DNA from: Pseudomonas putida
Lineage (GTDB): Bacteria > Pseudomonadota > Gammaproteobacteria > Pseudomonadales > Pseudomonadaceae
Reading direction: 5' to 3'
Assembly (NCBI RefSeq): GCF_005080685.1
Contig: NZ_CP039371.1
Span: forward strand, 6,262,001-6,326,000
DNA length: 64,000 nucleotides
Part shown: piece after piece, positions 49,673 through 58,580 of the stretch
Layout: each line of letters opens with the position of its first letter
Position numbering within the stretch: the first letter of the stretch is position 1
Notes under the pieces: generated by a model
Databases searched by the model: none
The model's input: only the letters and a program-made list of their open reading frames with translations
Told to the model about the DNA's origin: nothing
Translations under genes and position numbers: made by a program

Positions 49673-50369
49673 ATAGTCAGCAGCATTCGACAGGGGCTGT
49701 AGGATAATTCGATTGCCAATCTAAGCTGAAGCATTGGGTCTCAAGATCAGAAAAGCCCCACGATTCCAGAACCCTATGGTTTCCCGAGCCCGCAAAGATC
49801 CCCTGTAGGAGCGGGCTTGCCCGCGAAGCAGACACCTCGGAGCATGGCACCGGCTTCGCCGGTGTTCGCGGGCAAGCCCGCTCCCACAGGGATCGCGGCA
49901 ATTTCCGGAGGATAGTCAGCAGTATTCGACAGGGGCTGTAGGATAATTCGATTGCCAATCTGAGCTGAAGCATTGGGTCTCAAGATCAGAAAAGCCCCAC
50001 GATTCCAGAACCCTATGGGTTCCCGAACCCGCAGAGATCCCCTGTAGGAGCGGGCTTGCCCGCGAAGCAGACACCTCGGAGCATGGCACCGGCTTCGCCG
50101 GTGTTCGCGGGCAAGCCCGCTCCCACAGGGATCGCGGCAATTTCCGGAGGATAGTCAGCAGCATTCGACAGGGGCTATAGGATAGTTCGATTGCCAATCT
50201 GAGCTGAAGCATTGGGTCTCAAGATCAGAAAAGCCCCACGATTCCAGAACCCTATGGGTTCCCGAACCCGCAGAGATCCCCTGTAGGAGCGGGCTTGCCC
50301 GCGAAGCAGACACCTCGGTGCATGGCACCGGCTTCGCCGGTGTTCGCGGGCAAGCCCGCTCCCACAGGG
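49673..50369. repeat. Three tandem copies of a 239-bp repeat, each with a REP pair
   Basis: Copies start near 49673, 49912 and 50151 (period 239 bp). The third is cut short at 50369 by the end of the gst gene. Each contains AGTCAGCAG-type start, CAGAAAAGCCCCACGATTCC in the middle, then a REPIN (TGTAGGAGCGGGCTTGCCCG and its mate around CACCGGCTTCGCCGGTG). Copies differ by only a few bases (for example GGTTTCCCGAGCCC against GGGTTCCCGAACCC), so duplication was recent. It is not a CRISPR array; unit length and spacing are wrong. Confidence 0.92.
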
Positions 50370-51032
50370 TCAGCGCTTGCCGCTGCGAATCAGCTCCATG
50401 AACGCCGGCATCGCCGCCTCCTTGTCCGCCCGAATGCGCGCCATGTGCGGGTTTTCCGCCATCAGGTCGAGCAACGCCTTGGCCTGCGGGAAGTCCGCCA
50501 GGAAGTCGATGTTCAGTACCTTCTTGCCCACCGCACAGGCCAAGTCCACCGAGAAGCAGAACATCAGGTCGGCCAGGGTCAGTTGCTCGCCCGCCACATA
50601 CGGCGCGAAGCGGCCGTTGCGTTTGAGCGTGGCGAAACCGGCCAGCAATTCGACGCGGGCACGCTCCTTGATCAGCGGCTCCACCGCCGCGCCAAAGAAC
50701 GACTCGGCGTAGCAGGTGCGCGCCGGCAGTTCGATGTACAGTTCGATTTCCTTGAGCAACTCGCGGACCTTGGCCTGGCCGAAGGCATCAGGCGGCAGCA
50801 ACGCCTTGCCGCCCTGTGTCTGCTCGATGTAGTCGAGGATCACGCTGGTCTCGCTGAGAAAGCCCTGCTCGGTCTCCAGCACCGGCACCTTACCCCGCGG
50901 GCTGACTTCCAACGCATTCGGTGCCTGGCCGCCGTAGAAAGTCACTTCCTCGAACGGCAGACCCTTTTCCAGCAGCGCCAGCTTGACCATGTTGTAGTAG
51001 TTGCTGACAGAAAATCCGTGAAGCTTGAGCAT
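50370..51032 (-). CDS. Glutathione S-transferase
   Basis: A 220-residue GST-fold protein. The N-terminal thioredoxin-like domain starts MLKLHGFSVSNYYNMVKLAL with the glutathione-site SPRGKVPVLE (residues 49-58) and LSETSVILDYIE; the C-terminal half is all helical (CYAESFFGAAVEPLIKERAR). The catalytic residue is likely Ser10 or Tyr12 by family type. The substrate is unknown. The stop abuts the third tandem repeat. Confidence 0.9.
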   Translation of the reverse strand: MLKLHGFSVSNYYNMVKLALLEKGLPFEEVTFYGGQAPNALEVSPRGKVPVLETEQGFLSETSVILDYIEQTQGGKALLPPDAFGQAKVRELLKEIELYIELPARTCYAESFFGAAVEPLIKERARVELLAGFATLKRNGRFAPYVAGEQLTLADLMFCFSVDLACAVGKKVLNIDFLADFPQAKALLDLMAENPHMARIRADKEAAMPAFMELIRSGKR

Positions 51033-51173
51033 GGTTTAACAGCCTCCAGGCCGTGTGGGGATGGCCGGCCCTTTATAGACCGGTCGAACGCCCCTGGCCA
51101 GCTTCATGCACCCGGTCGATGACCCACCATTGCCGGCATGGCACACTGTGAGCCCACCTACAGGAGTACCGCC

Positions 51174-51482
51174 ATGAGCGAGCCCACCGACATCGACAAC
51201 GACGACGACGAAGCCTTCGCCGAGGCGACGCTGACCCAGGCCATCGAAAACCAGATCGAAAGCGGCGAACCTGCCGCGGCCAAGGCCGTGTTCAACAAGC
51301 TGACCCTGGTCGGCTACGAGCGCGAGGACATCCTCAACCTGATGGCCCACGTGCTGGCCATCGAGATCGACAACATGCTCGACGAGGACCGCCCGTTCGA
51401 CGGCCAGTGGTACGAAACCGCCCTGCGTGCACTGCCCGAGCTGCCACCTGAGGCAGATCAAGGCGACAACGACGAAGCCTGA
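51174..51482 (+). CDS. Conserved acidic hypothetical protein (102 aa)
   Basis: A 102-residue soluble protein with a very acidic N-terminus (MSEPTDIDNDDDEAFAEAT), a helical core (AAAKAVFNKLTLVGYERED) and an acidic tail. I do not recognise a characterised family. The start at 51174 has CAGGAG upstream. It is followed at 64 bp by a TIGR02647-type gene on the same strand. Confidence 0.7.
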   Translation: MSEPTDIDNDDDEAFAEATLTQAIENQIESGEPAAAKAVFNKLTLVGYEREDILNLMAHVLAIEIDNMLDEDRPFDGQWYETALRALPELPPEADQGDNDEA

Positions 51483-51546
51483 CTACACTCCAGGATCAGG
51501 CACCCTTGGCGGTGCCGCCATCCTTGTCCAGACGTCAGGAGTCGCC

Positions 51547-51792
51547 ATGTCCTTCACCCCCGAGTTGATCGCAGAACTTGAAGTGCTTGCCCTGTTCAAC
51601 CTGGACAGCAGCCAGGAAGGCATCAAGATCCACAACAACGCCTCGCCCGCCCTGGTTGCCGCCGCGCAACGCCTGTTCGACAAACAGCTTACCGACCAGC
51701 CCGATGGGGGTTATTTGACCAGCCTCGGCCATGATGCGGTGGAAAGCGTGCAACTGTTGCTGAACATTCTGCGCGAGCCGCAGCCGGCGTGA
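51547..51792 (+). CDS. TIGR02647 family small protein
   Basis: An 81-residue protein starting MSFTPELIAELEVLALFNLD, the TIGR02647 signature, followed by GGYLTSLGHDAVESVQLLLN. Widespread in pseudomonads, with no assigned function. The frame extends upstream with no ribosome-binding site; the ATG at 51547 is preferred. Confidence 0.8.
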   Translation: MSFTPELIAELEVLALFNLDSSQEGIKIHNNASPALVAAAQRLFDKQLTDQPDGGYLTSLGHDAVESVQLLLNILREPQPA

Positions 51793-51801
51793 ATTCGCAC
51801 T

Positions 51802-51886
51802 GGCCCTTTCGCGGGGCAAGCCCGCTCCCACAGGTTCTGATGACACTGCATGTCCTGTGGGAGCGGGCTTGCCCCGCGAAAGGGCC
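51802..51886. repeat. REPIN between the TIGR02647 gene and cyaA
   Basis: GGCCCTTTCGCGGGGCAAGC and the inverted partner ending GCTTGCCCCGCGAAAGGGCC, about 35 bp of loop between them (GTTCTGATGACACTGCATGT inside). Confidence 0.9.
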
Positions 51887-51929
51887 GTCCGCAGCGCTAT
51901 AAAAATGACGTCAAAAAGCCATAGAGTGC

Positions 51930-51958
51930 TTATCCGACTGCTCCACTCAGGCTAAACT
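51930..51958 (+). promoter_or_regulatory. Candidate promoter of cyaA
   Basis: TTATCC (51930-51935) and TAAACT (51953-51958), spacer 17 bp, place a start near 51965, about 29 bp before the ATG. The match is moderate. Confidence 0.35.
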
Positions 51959-51993
51959 CGCCGCAGCTCCCCCGTGGCCACCCTGAGCGCGCA

Positions 51994-54858
51994 ATGAACC
52001 ACCCCCATGAAATCCGCCCCGACCTGGGCCAAGGCATCGACCGCAAGGAGCTGACCAAGCTGCGTGCGCGGTTCATGCAGCTCAACCAGGGCCGTCGGCA
52101 GCGGGCAATGGAGGGGCTGTCGACGCGCCAGCTGCAGGTGTTGACCCTGCTGCCACTGCTGTTCCACGTCAACCACCCGCTGCTTCCCGGCTACGTCTCG
52201 GGCACCACCCCTGCCGGGGTGTCGAACTTCGAGCCCGACGCCGACCTGATCGCCGAAGGCCAGCGGCTGGCTCGTTCGTTTTCCTACAAAACGCGTCTGG
52301 GCAACCCGCCAAGGCCCATCCACGGTCTGTTCCTCATGGGCAGCCTCGGCTCACTGGCCCAGGCCGAACAAAGCGACATGGACCTGTGGGTCTGCCATGC
52401 CCCTGGCTTGGGCGAGGGGCCGCTGGCCGAGCTACGCCGCAAGTGCCAGTTGCTCGAGGCGTGGGCCGACAGCATGGGTACCGAAGCGCACTTCTTCCTG
52501 ATCGACACCCAGGGCTTCGCCCAGGGCGAACGCGACAGCCAGCTCAGCTCCGACGACTGCGGCACCACCCAGCACTACCTGCTGCTCGACGAGTTCTACC
52601 GCACCGCCATCTGGCTCGCCGGGCGCACGCCGCTGTGGTGGCTGGTACCGGTCTACGAAGAGCACAACTACCAGGCCTACACCCAGACCTTGCTGTCCAA
52701 GCGCTTCATCCGCGGCCAGGACGACCTCGACCTCGGCCACCTGGCGCACGTCCCGCCGGGGGAGTATGTCGGCGCCGGGCTGTGGCAGTTGTTCAAGGGC
52801 ATCGACTCGCCCCACAAGTCGCTGCTCAAGCTGCTGCTGACCGAGGTCTACGCCAGCGAGCACCCCACCGTGCGCTGCCTGAGCCTGGACTACAAACAGG
52901 CCGTGTTCGCCAACCGGCTCGACCTCGACGAGTTGGACCCCTACGTGATGGTGTACCGGCGCATCGAGCGCTACCTGCAGCAACGCGGCGAAACCGCGCG
53001 ACTGGAGCTGGTGCGACGCAGCCTGTACCTGAAGGTCAACAAGAAGCTCAGCGGCCTGGGCAATGCCCGCGCCAGCGGTTGGCAGCGCCGGTTGCTGCAG
53101 CGCCTGGCCGATGAATGGGGCTGGGATGAACGGCAACTGGCCCTGCTCGACAGCCGCAGCCAGTGGAAGGTCGCCCAGGTCGCCGTCGAGCGCCGCGAAC
53201 TGGTCGCCGAGCTCAACCACAGCTATCGCTTCCTCGGCCAGTTCGCCCAGCATCTAAGCGCCAGCAGTCGCGCCGACCAGCGCGACCTCAACGTCCTGGG
53301 CCGGCGCCTGTATGCGGCCTTCGAACGGCGCGCCGGCAAGATCGAGGTGATCAACCCCGGCATCGCTCCAGACCTCGCCGAAGACACCCTGACCCTGGTC
53401 CAGTCGCCCAACCGCAAGGAGCCGGGCAGCCATCACTGGGGCCTGTACAACGGCAACCTGGGCGTGCACGAATGGGAGCACTTCAGCCCGATCAAGCGCT
53501 GCCGCGAACTGCTCGAACTGCTCACCTGGGCCCACCGCAACGGCGTGATCGACAGCAGCACCCGGCTGGCCCTGCACCCAGGCGCCAGCGAGTTGAGCGA
53601 GTTCGAGCTGTTCAACCTGCTCGGCAGCCTGCAGCAGAGCATCCCCCTGCCCTTGCCGCCGGTCAGCGAGGCGCGCCTGCTGCAGCCGAGCGTGGCGGAC
53701 GAGATCCTGCTACTGGTCAACGTCGGGGTCGACCCACTGCGCCATCACCGCGACCTGAACATCCTGATGACCACCGAGCGTACCGACTCGTTGAGCTATG
53801 CCGGGGTGCGGGAAAACCTGGTGCTGACCGTCGACCAGGTCACCCTCAACAGCTGGAACGAGGTGCTGGTGCAACGCTTCGACGGCGAGCACGCATTGCT
53901 GCGTTGCCTGCGCGACTACCTCAATAGCCTCGGCCAGCGCAGCCACCGACCACGGCTGCGGGTGCGCTGCTTCTGCCATAACCGTGCCCAGGCCATCACC
54001 CAGCGTGTCGAGGACCTGTTCATCACCGCGCAGCGGCTGCTCGACCAAGGGTTGGGCCACCGTTACCTGGTACAGGTGGCGCAGTACACCCATGTGCTGG
54101 AACTGCTGCCCGGCCAGGTTGCCCTGACCACCCTGGCCGACCACGATGCCGTGCTCGATCACCTCGGCCAGGCGCGCACCCGCTACAGCCCTCTGCACCT
54201 GGACCCTCAGGCGCTGCAGGACCACGACCTGCCGCTGCTGCTGGAGCAGGCAGTGCCCGGCTGCATCCAGGTGTTCTATCGCCTGCTCGATGGCTGGGCC
54301 GACCTGTATGTGCTGGACGAGCACAATGCCCTGTGGCAGCAGCGCCTGCCGCTGCACGACGAGAACCACCTGCTGCTGCCGCTGCAGCGCTTCCTGCGCT
54401 CGGTGGTGATGCGTCACGACGCACGGCTCGCGCTGGACAGCCTGCAGCAGGGGTCTTTTGACATCCGCTACGCCCAGCTTCTGCCTTCCGGGCCGGGCAA
54501 GGCGCGCAGCATCGAGCCACGGGCATTGCCACACGCCGGCGTCGATCAACCCTATTACGAGGTGCAGGCGATTCTGCAGGCCGGCGCCCAAGGCGAAGTG
54601 CATGTCACGCTGTATTGCGACCAGCAGGAGTTTTCCGAACTGGAGCATGGCGACCAACTGTACGAAACGGTTGCCCGGCAGATCCTCGGCCGACGGCGCA
54701 GCGCCGGGCACTACCGCTGCTACATCACCGACCTGGACCTGTCGGAGCTGCTCGACGACGAGCAGGGCTCGACCCTGCTCTACCTGCGCTACAAGCGCGA
54801 GCTGGAACATGCCTTGAACCAGGGGCTGGAGCAATTGCAGGCCATGCGGACCCAATAA
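51994..54858 (+). CDS. cyaA: Class I adenylate cyclase CyaA
   Basis: A 954-residue class I (enterobacterial-type) adenylate cyclase. The N-terminal catalytic half has the nucleotidyltransferase pattern LMGSLGSLAQAEQSDMDLWVC (shown in part: EQSDMDLWVC) with the metal Asp pair, and the C-terminal half is the regulatory region. It makes cAMP for the Crp/Vfr-type regulator. The start MNHPHEIRPDLGQ at 51994 gives full length. A PI-PLC-like gene follows on the same strand. Confidence 0.93.
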   Translation: MNHPHEIRPDLGQGIDRKELTKLRARFMQLNQGRRQRAMEGLSTRQLQVLTLLPLLFHVNHPLLPGYVSGTTPAGVSNFEPDADLIAEGQRLARSFSYKTRLGNPPRPIHGLFLMGSLGSLAQAEQSDMDLWVCHAPGLGEGPLAELRRKCQLLEAWADSMGTEAHFFLIDTQGFAQGERDSQLSSDDCGTTQHYLLLDEFYRTAIWLAGRTPLWWLVPVYEEHNYQAYTQTLLSKRFIRGQDDLDLGHLAHVPPGEYVGAGLWQLFKGIDSPHKSLLKLLLTEVYASEHPTVRCLSLDYKQAVFANRLDLDELDPYVMVYRRIERYLQQRGETARLELVRRSLYLKVNKKLSGLGNARASGWQRRLLQRLADEWGWDERQLALLDSRSQWKVAQVAVERRELVAELNHSYRFLGQFAQHLSASSRADQRDLNVLGRRLYAAFERRAGKIEVINPGIAPDLAEDTLTLVQSPNRKEPGSHHWGLYNGNLGVHEWEHFSPIKRCRELLELLTWAHRNGVIDSSTRLALHPGASELSEFELFNLLGSLQQSIPLPLPPVSEARLLQPSVADEILLLVNVGVDPLRHHRDLNILMTTERTDSLSYAGVRENLVLTVDQVTLNSWNEVLVQRFDGEHALLRCLRDYLNSLGQRSHRPRLRVRCFCHNRAQAITQRVEDLFITAQRLLDQGLGHRYLVQVAQYTHVLELLPGQVALTTLADHDAVLDHLGQARTRYSPLHLDPQALQDHDLPLLLEQAVPGCIQVFYRLLDGWADLYVLDEHNALWQQRLPLHDENHLLLPLQRFLRSVVMRHDARLALDSLQQGSFDIRYAQLLPSGPGKARSIEPRALPHAGVDQPYYEVQAILQAGAQGEVHVTLYCDQQEFSELEHGDQLYETVARQILGRRRSAGHYRCYITDLDLSELLDDEQGSTLLYLRYKRELEHALNQGLEQLQAMRTQ

Positions 54859-54936
54859 CCCAGGCTGGCGCTTCCCCCTGCCCCACCAGCCGCCGTGCAA
54901 CCATGCTCTGCACTCCACACACCACTGGAGCGCATC

Positions 54937-55779
54937 ATGAACAAGAAGAACTGGATGGGCGCCCTGCCTGCACTGGGCCGCCTGCGCATCGATCAGTTGA
55001 TCCTTCCGGGCAGCCACGATTCCGGCATGGATAAACAGGCAGACAATATCGTTGCGCCGCAGGAAGTCACCCAGGACGTCTCCTGCATCGAGCAAGTCCG
55101 CGGCGGTATCCGCGTCCTCGATCTGCGCGTGCGGGCCAACCGCGAATACCCGCCTGCCTCGCCCTATCGCTACAAGCTCTACCACATGAGCACATCCGGC
55201 CGCACCGTGCTGGGCGACGTGCTACTGGAGCTGAACCGCTTCTACGACGAGCCTGACAACGCGCGGGAAATCATCATTCTCGATTTCCATCAATTCGACA
55301 ATTTCAGCCCCCAGGAACATCACTGGTTGCTCGAGCTGGTGGAAAGGCACCTGGGTCAACGCATCATCCCCTGGGCGTTGCGCCGGCTGACCTTGGACGA
55401 GCTGTGGCAGGACCATCCCGGCAGAACCGTGGTGGTGGCGTACAACAACCGTGCGCGCGGCGAACACTGGGATGGCGTAAGACAAGACTGGATCGGGGAA
55501 AACACACCGTCCACCGACATGTTGAAGGCCTTCATGGACACGCTGGCGGGCAGTTACAAACCTGACTACCTCCTGCGGTCCATCCAGTGTGCCAAGTACA
55601 ACAAGGTCCTCTTCACCCCGGACGACTTCTCCGACAAGATCGATGAGTGGTTCGCCTCAGAAGACCTGCAGAGCTATATCCAGGGCTTTCACATCGTCAA
55701 CACCGACTGGTCGCTGCGCAGCCGGATCGTCGACAATTGCATTCATGCCTGCCACCTCAGGGCGCTGAACATGCCTTGA
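54937..55779 (+). CDS. PI-PLC X-domain-like phosphodiesterase
   Basis: A 280-residue single-domain protein. It has the first catalytic His region LILPGSHDSGMD (around residues 22-33), the metal/acid loop GIRVLDLRVRANREY, the second His in KLYHMSTSG and the strand IIILDFHQFD, all in PI-PLC X-domain order. It has no signal peptide or lipobox, so it is probably cytoplasmic or exported by another system. It lies between cyaA and rnk and looks like an accessory insertion. The substrate is unknown. Confidence 0.75.
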   Translation: MNKKNWMGALPALGRLRIDQLILPGSHDSGMDKQADNIVAPQEVTQDVSCIEQVRGGIRVLDLRVRANREYPPASPYRYKLYHMSTSGRTVLGDVLLELNRFYDEPDNAREIIILDFHQFDNFSPQEHHWLLELVERHLGQRIIPWALRRLTLDELWQDHPGRTVVVAYNNRARGEHWDGVRQDWIGENTPSTDMLKAFMDTLAGSYKPDYLLRSIQCAKYNKVLFTPDDFSDKIDEWFASEDLQSYIQGFHIVNTDWSLRSRIVDNCIHACHLRALNMP

Positions 55780-55794
55780 GCCAAGGGCGGGCGG

Positions 55795-56205
55795 TCAGAG
55801 ATCGAAATCGCCCGCCGCTTCTGGCTGGTACTCGACCTCGAGCAGCTTCAGCTTCAAGGTCTTGCCGCCCGGCGCCGGCCAGTCGATCTGCTCGCCCACC
55901 GACAGGCCCAGCAGCGCGCACCCGATCGGCGCCAGGATCGAGACCTTGCCCTCGCCGCCGGCATCTTTCGGATACACCAGGGTCAGGTGGTAGTCCTTGC
56001 CGCTGGCTTCTTCGCGGCAGTGCACGCGCGAGTTCATGGTGACCACGCCCGCTGGCACTTCCTCATGGCCGACCACCTGCTCGGCACGGTCCAGCTCGTC
56101 CTGCAGGGCGAGCACGCCCGGCGTCGATTCGTCGAGGCTGTCGATCAGGCGCTCCAGACGTTGCACGTCCAAGCGGGTGAGGATGAGGGAAGGCTTGGTG
56201 CTCAT
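55795..56205 (-). CDS. rnk: Nucleoside diphosphate kinase regulator Rnk
   Basis: A 136-residue GreA/GreB C-terminal-fold protein: N-terminal coiled coil RLDVQRLERLIDSLD and the FKBP-like C-terminal domain VSILAPIGCALLGLSVGEQI. Rnk binds RNA polymerase and influences Ndk. The start at 56205 is preferred over a longer frame reaching 56265. The gene is preceded by a terminator-like hairpin (56253-56276) in its leader. Confidence 0.9.
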   Translation of the reverse strand: MSTKPSLILTRLDVQRLERLIDSLDESTPGVLALQDELDRAEQVVGHEEVPAGVVTMNSRVHCREEASGKDYHLTLVYPKDAGGEGKVSILAPIGCALLGLSVGEQIDWPAPGGKTLKLKLLEVEYQPEAAGDFDL

Positions 56206-56252
56206 GATCCAGTCAGGCTCCTTCGAACGGTTTTCCGTGGGCAGATAAAGCA

Positions 56253-56276
56253 AAACCCCGCCCAAGGGCGGGGTTT
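56253..56276 (-). terminator. Attenuator-like terminator in the rnk leader
   Basis: On the minus strand AAACCCCGCCC pairs with GGGCGGGGTTT (loop 2-4 nt) and is followed by TGCTTTATC, 48 bp before the rnk ATG. A promoter-like TTGAGT-N16-TAGTGT lies upstream (about 56338-56311). Attenuation of Pseudomonas rnk leaders has been proposed; the arrangement here fits that. Confidence 0.65.
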
Positions 56277-56348
56277 GTGGATGCTTTTGGCGTCACCGAC
56301 GCATGAGCCGACACTACCACAGCCAGACAAATACTCAAGCCTGTGCCG

Positions 56349-56567
56349 TCAGGCGCGTGCCTTGTCGCGCAATGCCTGGGCCTCGGCGCAGATCTGCCGG
56401 CGCCGCGGGTCGTCCGCCGAGCGCCACTCGCGGATGTGCTCGACGTGGCGGTGGCAGCCGGTGCAGACCCGCTGCTCGTCCAGCCGGCACACACTGATGC
56501 ATGGCGACGGCACAGCCGGGCTGACGTTGCTGTACAGCGGCTTGGGTGGCCGCGGTTGGGTGCTCAT
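56349..56567 (-). CDS. DUF1289 family protein
   Basis: A 72-residue protein with the DUF1289 pattern SPCISVCRLDEQRVCTGCHR (residues 21-40, four cysteines) suggesting a metal- or Fe-S-binding knuckle, then helical charged tail. It starts one base after the cyaY stop region (56569), both minus, so it follows cyaY in one unit. Context with frataxin is suggestive of iron-sulfur biology, but the role is unproven. Confidence 0.88.
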   Translation of the reverse strand: MSTQPRPPKPLYSNVSPAVPSPCISVCRLDEQRVCTGCHRHVEHIREWRSADDPRRRQICAEAQALRDKARA

Positions 56568-56568
56568 G

Positions 56569-56901
56569 TCAGATCTCGTCGAAGTCCAGCTTCTCGCCGG
56601 CCCGCTCCCAGACGATGCGCTCGAGCATCTCGCCGAGCAGCTCTTCGCTCTTCTCGCAGACCCACTTGCCGCTTTCCTCGTCGTAGTCGAAGTGGAAGCC
56701 GCCGGAGCGGTCGGCCAGCCACAGCTGGCGCAGGGGTTCCTGGCGGCTGAAGATCAGCTGGGCGCCGCCTTCGAACTTGACGGTCAGGACACCGGCGGAG
56801 TTTTCCATGTCCAGGTCCAGGCCGCTCTCGTCGAACAGGTCTTCCAGTGCCTGCTGGGTAGCGTCGACCAGGTCATGAAAACGCGCTTCGCTCAAACTCA
56901 T
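56569..56901 (-). CDS. cyaY: Iron-sulfur assembly protein CyaY (frataxin)
   Basis: A 110-residue frataxin: acidic first helix SEARFHDLVDATQQALEDLF, then the beta sheet with VLTVKFEGGAQLIFSRQEPL and QLWLADRSGGFHFDYD. The acidic ridge binds iron and regulates IscS. The start MSLSEARFHD at 56901 is chosen. It is divergent from lptM-lysA and downstream it is followed by the DUF1289 gene. Confidence 0.95.
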   Translation of the reverse strand: MSLSEARFHDLVDATQQALEDLFDESGLDLDMENSAGVLTVKFEGGAQLIFSRQEPLRQLWLADRSGGFHFDYDEESGKWVCEKSEELLGEMLERIVWERAGEKLDFDEI

Positions 56902-57032
56902 TGCAAGAACCTCGAAATTGGCTGCGTGACTAGCAAGCCGGGCAAGATACGGGCGCTTGGCCACGAATGCAAAGCTTTAGCCAGAACCGGGCAGTGCACA
57001 AGGATAGCCCGCCCGACGGACCGGCTCTTGCG

Positions 57033-57061
57033 TAGGCAATCCGCCGGTCGCTCGGTATACT
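57033..57061 (+). promoter_or_regulatory. Sigma-70 promoter of lptM-lysA-dapF
   Basis: TAGGCA (57033-57038) and TATACT (57056-57061) are separated by 17 bp and sit 36 bp before the lptM ATG. Confidence 0.55.
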
Positions 57062-57097
57062 CGGGCGCAATACTGCTTATTTCAAAGGATTTCACCA

Positions 57098-57319
57098 ATG
57101 AAGCGCCTGATTTCCTCCTTCGCGGCGCTGGTCGCTGTCGCCTGCCTCGTCTCGGCCTGTGGCCAGAAAGGCCCGCTGTACCTGCCGGAAGACGGCAAGG
57201 ACGGCAAGGGCAGCCACACGTCGCACCAGCACCAGCACGCCCAGCCTGTGCAACAGGCCGAGCCGCAAGAACAGCAGCCTGAGCTCGATGCCGAGCCCGA
57301 GCAGTCGCCAGCGCAGTAA
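57098..57319 (+). CDS. lptM: LPS translocon maturation lipoprotein LptM (YifL-like)
   Basis: A 73-residue lipoprotein. The lipobox is LVSAC with Cys21, followed by the conserved [11 protein letters not shown]; then a low-complexity His/Gln/Glu-rich tail. LptM assists LptD oxidative maturation in E. coli. It sits upstream of lysA, as in other gammaproteobacteria. Confidence 0.92.
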   Translation: MKRLISSFAALVAVACLVSACGQKGPLYLPEDGKDGKGSHTSHQHQHAQPVQQAEPQEQQPELDAEPEQSPAQ

Positions 57320-57328
57320 GGAAACCAG

Positions 57329-58576
57329 ATGAACGCTTTCAACTACCGCGACGGCCAACTGTTCGCGGAAGGCGTGGCCCTGTCGGCCATCGCCGAACGC
57401 TTCGGCACCCCCACCTACGTGTACTCGCGTGCCCACATCGAGGCCCAGTACCTCAGCTACACCGATGCCCTGCAAGGCGCCGAGCACCTGGTGTGCTTCG
57501 CGGTCAAGGCCAACTCCAACCTCGCCGTGCTGAACCTGCTGGCACGCCTGGGCGCAGGCTTCGACATCGTCTCCGGCGGTGAGCTGGAGCGCGTGCTGGC
57601 CGCCGGCGGGCGTGCCGATCGCGTGGTGTTCTCCGGCGTCGGCAAGACCCGCGAAGACATGCGCCGTGCCCTGGAAGTGGGCGTGCACTGCTTCAACGTC
57701 GAGTCCACCGACGAACTGGAACGCCTGCAAGTGGTGGCTGCCGAGATGGGCAAGGTCGCGCCGGTTTCGCTGCGGGTCAACCCGGACGTCGATGCCGGTA
57801 CCCACCCGTACATCTCCACCGGCCTCAAGGAAAACAAGTTCGGCATCGCCATCGCCGACGCCGAGGCCATCTACGTGCGCGCCGCGCAATTGCCGAACCT
57901 GGACGTGGTCGGCGTCGACTGCCACATCGGCTCGCAGCTGACCACCGTCGCGCCATTCCTCGATGCCCTCGACCGCCTGCTGGCCCTGGTCGACCGCCTC
58001 GCCGAATGCGGCATCCACCTGCGCCACCTGGACCTGGGCGGCGGCGTCGGCGTGCGCTACCGCGACGAAGAGCCGCCGCTGGTTGCCGACTACATCCAGG
58101 CCATCCGCGAACGCGTCGGCGAGCGCGACCTGGCCCTGGTGTTCGAACCTGGCCGCTACATCGTCGCCAATGGCGGCGTGCTGCTGACCCGCGTGGAATA
58201 CCTCAAGCACACCGAACACAAGGACTTCGCCATCGTCGACGCGGCGATGAACGACCTGATCCGCCCGGCGCTGTACCAGGCCTGGATGGGCGTCAGCGCC
58301 GTGACCCCGCGCGAAGGCGAAGGCCGTGCCTACGACCTGGTCGGGCCGATCTGCGAGACCGGCGACTTCCTGGCCAAGGACCGCCAGCTGAACCTCGCCG
58401 AGGGCGACCTGCTGGCCGTGCAGTCCGCGGGCGCCTATGGTTTCGTCATGAGCTCGAACTACAACACCCGTGGCCGTTGCGCCGAGGTGCTGGTCGACGG
58501 TGACCAGGCCTTCGAAGTACGCCGCCGCGAGACCATTGCCGAACTGTTCGCCGGCGAAAGCCTGCTGCCGGAGTGA
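57329..58576 (+). CDS. lysA: Diaminopimelate decarboxylase LysA
   Basis: A 415-residue fold-type III PLP enzyme. The Schiff-base lysine is K60 in [10 protein letters not shown], with GGGVGVRY and [11 protein letters not shown] phosphate/substrate motifs, and CETGDFL near the C-terminus. It converts meso-DAP to lysine. It lies 9 bp after lptM and 4 bp before dapF. Confidence 0.96.
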   Translation: MNAFNYRDGQLFAEGVALSAIAERFGTPTYVYSRAHIEAQYLSYTDALQGAEHLVCFAVKANSNLAVLNLLARLGAGFDIVSGGELERVLAAGGRADRVVFSGVGKTREDMRRALEVGVHCFNVESTDELERLQVVAAEMGKVAPVSLRVNPDVDAGTHPYISTGLKENKFGIAIADAEAIYVRAAQLPNLDVVGVDCHIGSQLTTVAPFLDALDRLLALVDRLAECGIHLRHLDLGGGVGVRYRDEEPPLVADYIQAIRERVGERDLALVFEPGRYIVANGGVLLTRVEYLKHTEHKDFAIVDAAMNDLIRPALYQAWMGVSAVTPREGEGRAYDLVGPICETGDFLAKDRQLNLAEGDLLAVQSAGAYGFVMSSNYNTRGRCAEVLVDGDQAFEVRRRETIAELFAGESLLPE

Positions 58577-58580
58577 ACCC

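Noticed and set aside
49673..50369. Tandem repeats as a CRISPR array
   Set aside because: The unit is 239 bp with no short direct repeats and unique spacers, and no cas genes are nearby.
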